A stretch of DNA of 64,000 bases from Callipepla californica brunnescens (taxonomy: Eukaryota > Chordata > Aves > Galliformes > Odontophoridae), in the NCBI GenBank assembly GCA_023055505.1, contig JALIRH010000002.1:17331437-17395436 (forward strand), read 5' to 3'. The notes under the pieces are model-generated. The model did not search any database and was not told where the DNA came from. It saw only the letters and a list, made by a program, of their open reading frames with translations. The position numbers and the translations under genes were made by a program. Shown here piece after piece: positions 26,901-39,049 of this stretch (position 1 is its first letter; each line of letters starts with the position of its first letter).

Positions 26901-28866
26901 AGCATGAAGTGTAAAACTAGATATAAGACAGTTACCTCTGTAGAAGAGCAGAAAGTCTAGTGATTTAAAACAATGCTTCAGTTTCAGTGATTACATTTCA
27001 AGAAAGTAAAAAATGATTCAAATTTTAACCAAGACTGGATGTGTCATGGAGCATGCATGGTGATCAAGAACAGATAGATTCAGCTAAATAATACACTAAA
27101 TCCTCGAAAAATGTGGGGGGCACCTGTTATTGTGCTATTTACCAGGTATCCCTGGCTTTCTCTAACCTAATTTTGATAAAAATTGATCACTGTCTGAAGA
27201 AGACAAATCTCTCTTCAGACTGGAAGGTGGGAGGGACATCTGACATAGGTACTCAGAGTATCCTGCTGAGACAGACACCAACATTTTTAGAGCACTGACA
27301 CCTGCACCTGGCATCTGCAGTGAACGGTCTAAATTTTCTTCAGTCCTTAAACAGAACTATGTACTGATACTACTTGCACCACATTGTAAATGCTGCAAAT
27401 GATTAAAAAAGATTAAAAGAAAAAGAATGAGGTGTCAATCTGTAGGAAACTTGGCAGGCACAGAACATATTGCAGAGCTTCATAGAAGGAACATATCTGG
27501 AGTGATATCCGTGCTTGTAACCTTTCCATAAACAACTCTTTTGTGAAGTTATGTTTCACTTCAGAAAGAGTTCTTACCACTCCCACAGCTACACAGCAAG
27601 TTTTGATCAAACAATGCTTTTAAATACTTGGACAGTGAATAACATAATAGAGAAATCCAAAGAATTATTCTTACTTTCCAGCCTCAGCTATAAAATATTA
27701 CAGAATAGTAACAAAGTACACTAAAAGCTATAAATTAAAATGAAGTAAGAAAAGTGGACATTGTTCAACTATATGCACATTCACCTATCTCAGAAGTAGT
27801 AAGTAGAGTATATTTATGGCTGAATGGTATCTTCTGAAGTTTTAAAGTGTCCACTGAATCATTTATCTGACTTATCCTGTAAACACTCATATTTATAGCA
27901 ATCATATCAGATATATGTATTTCGAATGACTTCAGATGGTCTTGGTTTTTTGTTTACATCACAGTAAGAATAAATCAGTCTGGCCAACAGGAAAGATATC
28001 ACATAACAATAAGATCACATCGTAATGTAGCACATATTCCAGGCTGATTATTCAGGATCAGCAAGTTTCACTTGTTCAAAATGTTGCGCAACAGAGTTTA
28101 CTTGATAGGCAGATGCAATCATTTTACCATTTTTGTTCAGCTAAGAATAAAGGCAGTTTTGTCAGAATCACTGTCTCACGATTAATATTAAAACTTGTCA
28201 TTATCTCTCCTAACACACCAGAGCAGACTTCAAATATTCCAGAGAAAATTTTAATTCATTTGTGAAAGTAAAAAACAGAATAAACATCTTGAGAACTGGA
28301 CAGAGCTTTCAAGATTGATGTATAAATGGCATTTCAGCCTGTGAAAGGACAGGAATCACTACTTCGGACTACAAGCATTTGTCCCTTGTTTCTACTCAGC
28401 TTCACAATTAGGCCCACAGCTGCTTGTTAAATTCTAGAAGTGAAGGGTCATAATCTGCAATAAAGCCTGTCTACAAATGCTGTCAGAGAAAGCAGTCAGG
28501 TACCAGCCCTCCAGGTCATTTGTGTTTGATAGGCAAGCCCTGCAACATCAACCTATGGAAATGTACTGCCTGTCACAAAGTACTTGCTAATCAACTAAGT
28601 TACAATTAAGCCAGAAACAGAAGCTGTAACTGCTCCAAATTCCAACCTCTGGACTTTTCCTGAAGCTTTGCTTTAAGAAAAACTGTGATCAAACTAGTAA
28701 TTTTAACTCTAGAAAGGCAAGTACAATAAAATCTTAATACAGAATACAGTAAATGCAAAGTGACTGTTCATTATAGATACATGGCCGCAAAAGACTAAAA
28801 GCAAACCACAGCCACTTCAGGTGTGATTCTGAACCAACCTTTGTTTTCAGCTGAGACAGCATGAAT
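26901..28866 (-). other. ZFPM2 intron 1, no gene recognised
   Basis: Intronic sequence between the Ty3/gypsy relic and the TA-rich palindrome. It was examined for continuation of the retroelement (integrase HHCC or DDE motifs); none was visible. Open frames at 27113-27298 (+) and 27413-27610 (-) have no recognisable motif. Confidence 0.5.
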
Positions 28867-28876
28867 AGCAGACTTG

Positions 28877-28914
<38 letters not shown>

Positions 28915-28928
28915 CATACAAGTCTGCT
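28867..28928. repeat. TA microsatellite inside a 62-bp near-perfect palindrome
   Basis: The left arm AGCAGACTTGTATGTGTATA (28867-28886) is the reverse complement of the right arm ending TACAAGTCTGCT (28917-28928), apart from a 4-base TGTA-type length difference. The centre is an uninterrupted (TA)n tract. A second (TA)n tract follows at about 28928-28943. The sequence could extrude as a cruciform. It sits directly beside the 5' edge of the LTR at about 28961. Confidence 0.85.
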
Positions 28929-28960
28929 ATATATATATATATAGCAAACTTATAATGTTT

Positions 28961-29494
28961 TGATTGTCGCTGATTGCTGGGAGCACAGCAGGGGCTAAGG
29001 CAGGCCACTGGTGGGGAGGGGCTGCCCCATCATGGCAGTTGCTCTTCCCCACAAAGTAGGGGGCAGGGAGTAGCCAGGACAGGTGGCCTGAATCAGGCCA
29101 GAGGTTATTCCACGACACCTCACATCATGCAGAAAGCCACCCAACCATGGGGACTTAGATGAGGGCTGGCCACTGTTCCAGGACTGACTGGGAATCTCTC
29201 AGTGGAGGGTGAGAGATTGCATTGCTAGAGTTCACAAATTGTATTGTTTGCTGGCTTTCAGTCAGTGGGTTGCAAGTAATTTCATTGTGGTAAACAAACA
29301 TACATATATATATATGTATATATATATATACACATTTTTCTTCCTATTTTCCTTTTTCTGCCTTAGTAAGTAGCTTTTATCTATACCCACAAGTTCTACT
29401 TTATTTTCAATTCTTTCCTTCATCCCATTGAGGAGTAGGTGAGCAAGCAAATGGCTGTGTAGTACTGAGCCAACTGCTGGGTTAAACCACAACA
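28961..29494 (+). mobile_element. Solo LTR of an avian endogenous retrovirus
   Basis: The locally GC-richer block starts near TGATTGTCGCTGATTGCTGG. It contains GTTATTCCACGACACCTCAC and ATCATGC (the region before transcription start in a common avian LTR family), then GACTGACTGGGAATCTCTCA with GAGATTGCATTG. It then has TTTTATCTATACCCACAAGTT and ends at GGTTAAACCACAACA. This order matches an abundant bird ERV LTR (ERVL-like, as I recall it) with heavy decay. A (TA)n microsatellite at about 29300-29333 occupies a position that is T/A-rich in the family. No gag, pol or env sequence adjoins it, so it is a solo LTR formed by recombination or a fragment. Class assignment is uncertain. Confidence 0.75.
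29300..29333. repeat. TA/CA microsatellite inside the LTR
   Basis: Alternating CATACATATATATATATGTA and further TA units ending in TATACACA. It interrupts the LTR between its GATTGCATTG block and its CCCACAAGTT block. Confidence 0.85.
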
Positions 29495-29497
29495 CCT

Positions 29498-32400
29498 CTA
29501 TTTCTTCACATGTAGTTAATCAAGAGTGCAGTTAATTGAGAGTACAAGTAATAGCACTTCGATTGGATTCTGACATTAGTTAAACTCAGTTCAAGTCTAT
29601 ACAGGCGAACTTGCATATTTTCACTATGTAAAACTATAGCAACAGATTATCCAGTTTATAGTTATGGTTTATTTCACTGATTTTTATAATAAAGCATTAA
29701 TGTAGTACCTCATAATCAGATAAGCTGATATTTAACTGTCCTCTGCAGATTACAATTTTTATCACCTGATAACAAAATATTATATATATATAAAGGAAAA
29801 CAGATTTAGAATTTATTTTTAAAGTAAACCATCTGTGTGCCTCAATTTTGAACTTAATAGACAGAAACAGTGGGAGAAGACTTCCCTGCCTGTCTGCAAA
29901 TTTATGTACAGAGCACAAGGTAGAATTGTCATCCACTGCAAGTCTCATCACAGAGCAGAAAAACATCTCATTAATAAAATATTGTTGTGCCAAAACCTCA
30001 ATTTTTCTAGTCTTTACCAATAAAAATACCACTTACTGGAGATAATTATCCTCCCCAAGAATAACTGCATGCAAATCTATTCCTATTTTTTAGGTATATT
30101 GCTTTGTTCTGCTTTGTTATGGGATTTTTTGTTCGTTTGTTTTTCTTTGTTTTTGTGGTCTGAAAATGTATAAATCTTCCACATGCAGGTTAAAACATAG
30201 ATGTAACCTAGGAACAGTGTTTGAATTGAGAGTTTAAAACATACCAGGAGACTGTAAGGCAATATTTTTTCTACATCTCCTTTGATATTAAAAAATATAA
30301 ATCCAGATTTCCAATCAACCGGAAATACTACAGAATATCCCTGCCTTTAACACAGGGAATTAATTAGCTCATTTCCTTTGGATTGTCTGATTTAACCTTG
30401 CTTTAAAAGAGAATATATTGATGTTGCTGAGAATCCCAAACACGAAATTCTAGTCACCAAAAGTACTCTTCCACAAAAGCTTTAAGCAATATCATTTTTT
30501 CATTTAATAAGTACTCCCTGTAAAATTTTCAGCCCAAACTTCCACTTTAAAGAAGAAGGTAACTCTCTTCCACAGATGATTCAAAATACACAGCAACTTT
30601 TACCCTAATGAAACTCACTAAATTTATCTGAAACAAACTATACCATAAAGTGAAACTGAGAATAAAATATGATTCCTGTACAGGAGCAGATCTTTCAAAC
30701 TCACAAACTATAGAGAAAGAAAAATTCTGTATGAGAATGACATGTGAAAAACAGGGTAAAAACTATTTAGGATTTGGATGAGATCCGACTACTGGAGTTA
30801 CTACTTGTCTGTCCAATTGAAAGGCATACTGGCTCACTTTAAAAATGTATTTGATGATGATCTTAATTCTCCTTTTATAAAAGATGTGCCATTAACACAG
30901 AACATGCAATAATCTGAAGAATGACAGGATTGCAGTACATTTTCAGCTCTAGTATTTTTGGTTAAATTTCAAATATTCTAAAGGAAGGGTCAAACTAAAG
31001 AGAAGAATCAGCAAAGATCAATTTGTGAATTAGCAGAAGAAAAGCAAGTACATTCATAAACAGGTTAATAAGTTTGGATTTACCATGGAAAATCAGCTTA
31101 GATCACTAACAAAAAGTGAAGATGGAACCTAAATCAAAACTGCAACTATTCTAGTAAACAGAAACTAGGAAGAAAGTTCAATCAAGAACACTTGATCTAT
31201 AGTCATTGGCATTGCTGAACTGCAGTCTCACTTCCTGGCTGTTTTGATCACTCCAACTAGGTCTCCTTAGGACAAAACTCACTCAGCCGTAAGAAGCATG
31301 GTCTCAAACTAGTCAGTTCTTCTGGACTTAAGGTCCACAGCTACATCCAATTACATCTAGCTCTAACAATTGGTGTCAAAGGCGTCAGTCAGTGTCTAGA
31401 CAGAAAGTCAAATTCAAGCACAAAAGATGCAGATCAAAAAGGAAAATAGTGGCACTTCTACAGGATTTGGGCTCTGACGCTGAAAATCATGACCCTCAGC
31501 ATTTCTGCTAAGCAGTCTGAACTACTTAAAATTGTAATAACATTTGTATATTCCCTATTTTTTTCATTTGCACATTCTGAGGACTGTCATCATCTTGACG
31601 TGGCTGAACAGATAATCTTTCATGTCAAAGAATTGCAACTTTCCAGCCAAATGTTCCACCAGAGAAGTAGCCTGCTCTGAGTATACATAGCATGAGTTAG
31701 TGACAGCAAATCCTGGAAAAATATGGTTGCTATAGCCAGAACCTCAAGATAAAGACCATTTTGCTCAATACATTTTCTATTTACATTTTCAAATGGTACA
31801 CTGCAACAAACATCTCTTATGACTCAGACTGTCCTATGTGTAGGGCACAAGATTTAGTACAGAGGCATCTCTATCACCTAGAAGTAGAATACTTTTCTGC
31901 AAGAAAAATTCTGTGGGTTTTTATCTTTCAGGAGGAGATAGGGTTTTCTGCATTTTATGTATAATAGCTATTAGCTATTTATACTTAAAACCTTGCTTAT
32001 TCACTAATTACCTAATTAATCATCTGTGTGACTATTCAAGCAAACCCAGTGTGTAAATTCTTACGTGATATTGACACACTCTATACTACATACTGGACAG
32101 CTTTTTATTGTGTTTATTGTTGTGTAATTCATTCTGAACAGTTGTAGAGAGAGCTCCAAGTATTTCCCACATTTGGCCATCTCCAAGCCAGATGCTGGTA
32201 TGCATGACATCAAAGTTCCAAAATGACTAAGATATCTATGAAGAAAAAAATAGAGTAGCCATTTAGGCCTCAGCTGTGTAAATGTCCCTGTAAAAAATTC
32301 AATTTTTTGCCTTACGTTTAATAAAATATGTCTATAGGTCTATTGCTGTCATAAAAGAGTAACAAATAGTAATTAATATTCCATATTTACCACTTCATTA

Positions 32401-33387
32401 ATAGGTCACAAGGGTTTACAAAGATTTTTTTAGGCTTAGACTAGTGTATTTTAATCAACAAATTGTATTCTTCTCCCATAAAGATGTTAGAGACAATCCT
32501 CAGGAGAAAAGAAAAAATCGAGTTCTAACATATTCATTTTCTGATTCAACATACTTATTGCAGAACCCTGTAGTATTGCTACTATAGGAATCCCTGCTAT
32601 CTCTAAGTCATAATGCCAGAAGTGTTTTCAATTTTGACCATTTACTATTTCTCCCATATTTTCCTCATCATTAAGGACATTCAGTATGATAACCTTGCAT
32701 ATCAAAACAAATTCCTCCCTACACAGTCTGGAAAATGCCACAGGTGAAGGCTTCTACACAAGTCTTACTAGACAGTGGTCAATTTTTGAAGAAAAATGGT
32801 GGTTGCTGAATGTTTTGATTTGGAACTGGAGATAATGATCTCGCTTTCCCTTTCAAATAAGTACTCTCCAGATGAGCAGCACATGTCCGCAGATTTGGGT
32901 TTTGAGCCCAAATTTCAGATAAAACATTAAATGGATCTTTTAATTCTGTTTGTACTCTGTGGCTACTAACATCATAGGATGTCTACCCTCCATTCTTTAA
33001 AGGGTATGTCTAAAAATAACACAGTGACACCACGAGTCCCTTTCTGATTTATCTTAAAGCCTTCAGGTACACGACCTTGAGCACAAGCAAGAGTTTGTTT
33101 TCCACTGAGTTCTGATGGATATAATCATTCAGGCACTACTCATCAACTTTAGAACTTTGTCACTGCATAGAATGGCTGCTGAGGGGATTGCACTAAAGTA
33201 CTGAGACCTTTTGTTTCTAAAGTATATTTAATTTCACTTCTTTTTAAAAACATGCAACTTCTTTCTACAATTTTACAAGGTATGTATATATTCAGTTTCC
33301 TTTGAAATTCTTTCCCATTTAAAAATCCTGAGGACTTTGTTTTATATTTTGTATTTATTTTATCATATTTGATTTTGTTTTCTTATG
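29498..33387 (-). other. ZFPM2 intron 1, no gene recognised
   Basis: AT-rich intronic DNA with a short TA run near 29782-29792. The overlapping open frames at 29697-30045 on both strands and at 31489-31964 (+) show no family motif and lack convincing splice sites. No repeat family was recognised. Confidence 0.5.
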
Positions 33388-33440
33388 TGGTGCCTCGAGG
33401 TTTTTGACAGTAATGAAAGGTGCTACATAAATAAAATAAA
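33388..33440 (+). repeat. Possible ancient CR1/L3-like retroposon tail
   Basis: The stretch GTGCCTCGAGG, then GACAGTAATGAAAGG, then TGCTACATAAATAAAATAAA resembles the 3' tail of ancient amniote CR1/L3-type elements. Those tails have a short 'GATGAAAGGCGCTATATAAA' block before an A/T-rich microsatellite. Only about 50 bp supports this and the body of the element is not recognisable, so it is tentative. Confidence 0.35.
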
Positions 33441-36400
33441 TTCCTTTTTGCCCTTACATTCAAAAAAGAGAAGATCAAGAGTACTGCTCCTTTGAAATTG
33501 GATATTCTGCACTCAGTATAACTTTTCCTTTAGAATGTGTATCTATACATATTGTATTATATTTATGTATGTTGTGTTAACGTAATTTAAATATGTATGC
33601 TTCCAAAAAGCCTAGAAGAGCTTTCATAAGCCTTTTAACATCTGTGGAGCAGCAACATGCATATCTTTACTAGATACTAAAATAAAGAGAAACATTGCAC
33701 TACAATAGCAATTAACCAAAAATATTTTAGAATATTAAAAACATTACCATTTCACTGCCTATATTTAGCTTTTTTCCAGGGATTACATTTCAGTTTTGTG
33801 TAGTAGTATGTTTTCTTATCTAAGTCCAATATTTCAAAAAGATACAAATAATTTTAAAGTGGTGAAGGTTCATGACAGTTTTTAGAAATTACATGAAGTG
33901 TTACATACTATCAGTACCCAATTATCCTTACTTCTAAAATATATGCTCAACTACTATGTAAAAGATGAATTCACATTGCCTAATTATAAGAATCTAAAGG
34001 TCAGCTATCTAAACTTACTTACTTTTGGATCATACCACCTTCATTTTTGAACATCTACCTCATAAGGGCAGAGTTCAGATCCCAGAAAGTGCCCATCACC
34101 ACTACTGTTAAGGAAAGATTAGACAACTGTCTAATTCTGTACTATTTCCATGGTTAACACCAGGTAATACTAGTTGCTTCCCCAAAAAGCTTTAGTAACT
34201 TGATAATATAAACTGTTCTTCAGTCATTCAGATTGCTCATTCAGAGAGATATGAAGAAAGTGACCAAAGCACATGCAGGTATATACTCTGTCGGAGCATC
34301 TTGGATAAAAATACCTTAATAACTACAGTGATAAAGTTATTTTGAGTTACATTTTTAGTTACAGATTAGAAATGAAATTTGAGAAACAATGCCAATCTAT
34401 AGAACTGAAGAAAATGAACTACAGCTTCCCCCAACAATTTTCCTGTCTTTCCATTACTTTATATTGCGTTTCCTTTAGCTACATGCAAACTGTGCCACTT
34501 CCTTAAGGAGGTTCTTTTTTGTCCCTTTTCTTGTGTCAGTTCCCCATTCTTCATATATACACAAAAATTTTCTGATTGCTTTTGTGCATTCATAAAAGTT
34601 TCTAAAGAAAAAGGAGGCTAAGGTGAAATGGTTGGATTTACACAGAATAGATAACTATGACTGTAAAATCTTTCCAATCATTCCTCAGCTTTCTGGATTC
34701 TCACAGATTCATTGAATGGTTACTGCAAGTCAAACCTGTGCATTTATCAATGTTTAAGATAAACTATATTTGTTTTTGTGAAATAGGATTTTTAGGATGC
34801 TAAAATATTGAGTTCCCATGCCAGAGAATAATTTTAACTACTAAACAGTATTAGTTATTAGAATTTATGATTGTATTATGCCTAAGGTAATACCACATGT
34901 TTCTTCTGGACACCTTCCCTGCCTACACCTTGGCTTTCTGCTCATAAATTAAGCACAAAAAATCCCATAATTATTTGTTATGCATCTTACTCTTTCTTGC
35001 TATAAATCATTTATTAAATTGTCCTATTTATTGGCTTACTAATTACTGCTTGTCTGAATTCCATTAGCACCCTTTCCTCCTCCCACTCTAAAGTAGTCAT
35101 TCTTCCAAACAGTTTATGCCATAAATTTAAAATACTACATGAATCCTATTTAACAAAGAATATGAAGTTATTTTATGAGTAATTATTTGAGTATTTTTTC
35201 TCATAATTTTTCTTTAATTTCGACCTTCGTAATGAAACACAGGAGGGACAGATAGATCACTACAGCCTTAAAACTTCAAACAGAAAATTGATAGTTGGTA
35301 GAAAAGCAGTAGAAATATGAAACACCGTATTAAAGAGTAGCTGAGTTCACATTTATGTGAATGAAAAATCGAAATATTTTCTCTTGATTTGAGAATATTC
35401 TTAGATTTGCAAGACTTAACTGCAAATCACTCTGAAACTAGACAAAACGTTTTTAAAATGAGAAACTAGCACTGCATAGAAATGTAGGCAATTATACTAC
35501 AGACATAAAATGCTAAAATGTCATCACATAATGACACTTCAGTGGCACATCAACACAATTTTTACACCTTTGAGTAAAAATTAAGTATCTAAAGTAAATT
35601 ATCTTCCCTTTCCTGCATTCAAAGCAGTAAAGGATTTTATTGCCTTGTTTATATCTTTGCAAATTATCATGATTTCCCTGCACATCAAAGCAAATAGTAT
35701 GAACTTCACTAATGAAGTGATTGGGAACACTTCAACTCAAATTACGCCCACAGTATTAAAGGACCAAGTATATATTTCAAATATATGCTTCTTGAGACTC
35801 TGTCTGAATCCTATAGTGTTAGGATTCATTTATATTATCCAGTTATGAGAAAGTAATCAAATGTAGCATGAATGCATTACTATACTTTTGGAATGACTTA
35901 ATCAAATTTTCTATACAGTCAAACGTGATAAGGCAATGGAATTTCATTTAAATTTTAAAAAGAAATAAATAAAAGAATTACTATCACAAAAACATAATGG
36001 TGTCCTATCTTTCTGCAGGTAATATTTAAAGAATATAATTTCTCCCAAAATCTGAACTTGAACCTGTATTCTACACTCATGGAGAAAAAAAAAAAAAAAA
36101 AAAAAAGTAAAAGAAAATTAAGAGAAATATCCACAAAAAGTTTTCTTCTGTATGTTTATATATACGAAAAAAGGCTCTAAGGCATGTAAGAAAAAAAAAT
36201 ACTGCAGCTGTATATTTACAGAACTCTCTTTTGAGACAGATAACATTCAGCCTTTTGCAGTACTCATCTAAACAATGAGAAATCAATATATCTGCTATAT
36301 CAATCACATCTTACTGCATACTCCTTTAAACAAAGCAAAGTATATTTTTTAAGTGTCACAAAGTGATTTCATCCTAAAACAGCAGCCTAGCTGTGTAGTA

Positions 36401-37803
36401 TTATTATCTCCTTATGCCGACACCAACAAGGCTGCATTCCCAGATTAGGCTATGCCACCCTCCTGTTTGTTGTTATAGTCACCCTGCATTCCTTGCTTGC
36501 AAAAGTATTTGCACACCCATCAGGTAAACCACATAAAGAAACTGATTTGAATTAAAAATGAACCACAAAGAGTGAAGAACAAAGGTGGTCTTCACTTGGA
36601 TCACTTTCTTCCCCCCAGTTCACTTGTGCTGCACGTTAAGTGACAGTCAAAAGGGTGATCATAGCTTTCTTATAGCACTTCAGTTTAAAGTAACCATTGA
36701 AGTAGGATGCAAAACTGAAAGAATGAATGCTCCCCAAAATATTTTTTTCCATTTCTATAAAGGAACCTAAACAATTACCTTATCTTGATTGCCAAACAAT
36801 TCGATTGTTAAAGATTCATACAGTAAGTGTCGCTTAACTGAATATGATATGAATCTTCCATGCAGAAGCACGTGTTTGAATATATTTCCACTTTTTTTTT
36901 TAATTTTTAAATCTGACTCTCATGAGTATCTTCATTTTCCCTTGGGTTTCTTTTTCTTTTTTTTTTTTTATGAAAGCAAACAGACTTTCAAAAAAAAGAA
37001 AAACACACACAAATATACAAATTTCAATAACAAATAACTTTTTCATTTCCTTCTTCCTTCTAATGATGTCATGAAGAGATCTTAAAGCAGAAAATGTTGA
37101 TAATCTTTTAAATCCCTTTAATGTTTCCTAAAAATGCATCATTGGTCAACGGAGTACAAACAGAGAGTTTAACTAACATTAGCTTTTTTTAAAAAGTTAA
37201 GCATGAGAATTGCTCCAAGCAGGACTTGTCTGAACCTTAAACTCTCAAAAAACTCAGTTTGAGAATGATGTCTTGGAAACAGTTTTATGTTTTTCGAAGA
37301 TTAGTTTAAGAGCTCTCAACTTCACCAAAACCTGTTCTATCATGTTTTTAGTCATGCCAAGGCCTTTTTAGAAAGATAGTGTGTTTAAATCCATGAGCCC
37401 TTCTCAATCTATTTATTAACATAAGAGAAAATTTAAAACTTTTAACTAGGATCATTTAATTCAACAATTGCTACACAGAATAGTTCACTGTATTTGGATA
37501 TCATAATACTAAAATAAGATTGGAAAGATTTTATATATACAATAATTTTATTTCCAGGACAAAACAATACGTTCAGGATATTTACTTTGTAAGATACAGG
37601 TTGCATTAGTGGTCTTTCACAGTAAGTGAAAACTGTCTGGACAACTAAGCTTAAGACGGAACTGTTAGTAGCACCACATTCAATTGTCGTATCCCTTAGA
37701 AGTCAGCATGTCTTAACGGTTTTAATCAATGTTCTGAACAATAGGACAGAATGCAATCTTACAAATGATCTCAAGTTGTTGAGACACACTTCAGGACAAG
37801 GCT
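33441..37803 (-). other. ZFPM2 intron 1, no gene recognised
   Basis: AT-rich intronic DNA. It contains a 22-base A run at 36085-36106 and T-rich tracts near 36893-36902 and 36953-36970. Open frames at 36077-36307 and 36789-37037 are translations of these homopolymers. Nothing else was recognised. Confidence 0.5.
36085..36106. repeat. Poly-A run
   Basis: Twenty-two consecutive A residues followed by an A-rich stretch. No retroposon body was identified upstream. Confidence 0.95.
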
Positions 37804-38920
37804 AATCACAGAATGGCCAGGGTTGGAAGGGAACTCAAGGATGATGAATCTCCAAACCCTCTGACACAGGCAAGGCCATCAAACTCCCCATTTAATACTA
37901 GACAAGGTTGCCCAGGGCCCCATCCAATCTGGCCTTGAACGCCTCCTTGGGCGGGGCATCCACAATCTCTGTGGGCAGCCTGTTCCAGCACCTCACCACT
38001 CTCATAGTAAGGAACTTCCCCCTGACGTCCAACTTAAATCTTCCCTCCCTCAACTTGAAACCATTACCCCTTGTCCTGCTGTTATCTACCCTTTCAAGAG
38101 TTGGCTTCCCTCCTGTTTATAGGCTCCCTTTAGGTACTGAAAGGCTGAAATTAGATCACCCCACAGCCTTCTTTTCTCCAGGCAGAACAAGCCCAGCACC
38201 CTTAGTCTGTCTTCATAGAGGAGGTGCTCCAGCCCTCTGATCATTTCTATGGCCCTCCTCTGGACCATCTCCAACAGCTCCCTGTCTTTCTTGTACTGGG
38301 AGCTCCAGACCCAGACGCAGTACTCCAGATGGGGCCTCACAAGAGAAGAATAGAGAGGGACAATAACCTCCCTGTCCCTACTAGCCACCCCTCTCCTGAT
38401 GGAGCCCAGGATACCATTTGCTTTTTGAGCTACAAGAGCACAATGCTGGCTCATGTTAAGTTTTTCAGGACCCCCAGGTCCTTTTCTGCAGGGCTGCTCT
38501 CCAGGACTGCTCCTTCCAGTATGTATAAATGCCTGGAATTCCTCCAGCCCAAGTACAAAACGTTGCACTTTGCAGCGCTGAACCTCATTAGGTTTGCCCG
38601 GGCCCACCTTTCAAGTCTGTCGAGGTCCCTCTGGATGGCATCCCTTCCCTCTTCTGTATCAGCCTCACTGCTCAGCTTGGTGTCATCAGCAAACTTACTG
38701 ATGGTGCACTCAATTCCACTGTCAGTTAAATTGATAAAAATGTTAAAGAGCACCGGTCCCAAGACAGACCTCTGGGGAATGCTGCTCATTACCAGCCTCC
38801 ACCTGGACATATAACCATTAATTACCACCCACTGTCTGCGGCCTTTCAGCCAATTTCCTATCCATCACGTTGTCCGCCCACCAAATCCACATCCCTCCAA
38901 TTTGGGATAAGGAAGTGGAG
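37804..38920 (-). mobile_element. CR1 LINE, 5'-truncated, with reverse transcriptase remnant
   Basis: On the plus strand the block opens with AATCACAGAATGGCCAGGGT and TGGAAGGG, the reverse complement of a CR1 3' end, so the element runs on the minus strand, the same orientation as ZFPM2. Two overlapping minus-strand frames give the C-terminal part of the CR1 ORF2 protein. The first (38828 down to about 38451) carries the reverse transcriptase active-site motif FADDTKL, preceded by [11 protein letters not shown]. The second (38607 down to 38086) carries the later region with RREVIV-like and [17 protein letters not shown] motifs. The change of frame between them near 38460-38520 shows at least one frameshift. 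The endonuclease and N-terminal parts are missing. The element is dead but relatively well preserved, so it is younger than the adjoining copy. Confidence 0.95.
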
Positions 38921-38921
38921 G

Positions 38922-38984
38922 GATATTCTCTAATATATATTCCTGATATTCCTCTATATATTTCTAATATTCCTCTAATATTCA
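38922..38984. repeat. Short degenerate minisatellite between two CR1s
   Basis: Imperfect repeats of a TATTCCTCTAATAT-like unit of about 12-16 bases (for example TGATATTCCTCTATATATTT then CTAATATTCCTCTAATATTC). They lie exactly between the truncated 5' ends of two CR1 copies in opposite orientation. Confidence 0.6.
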
Positions 38985-39049
38985 GAGGAGACCTGGGTTT
39001 TCAATAAACATCATGAAGTTCATAAAACAAAAATGAAAATCTGCATTTG

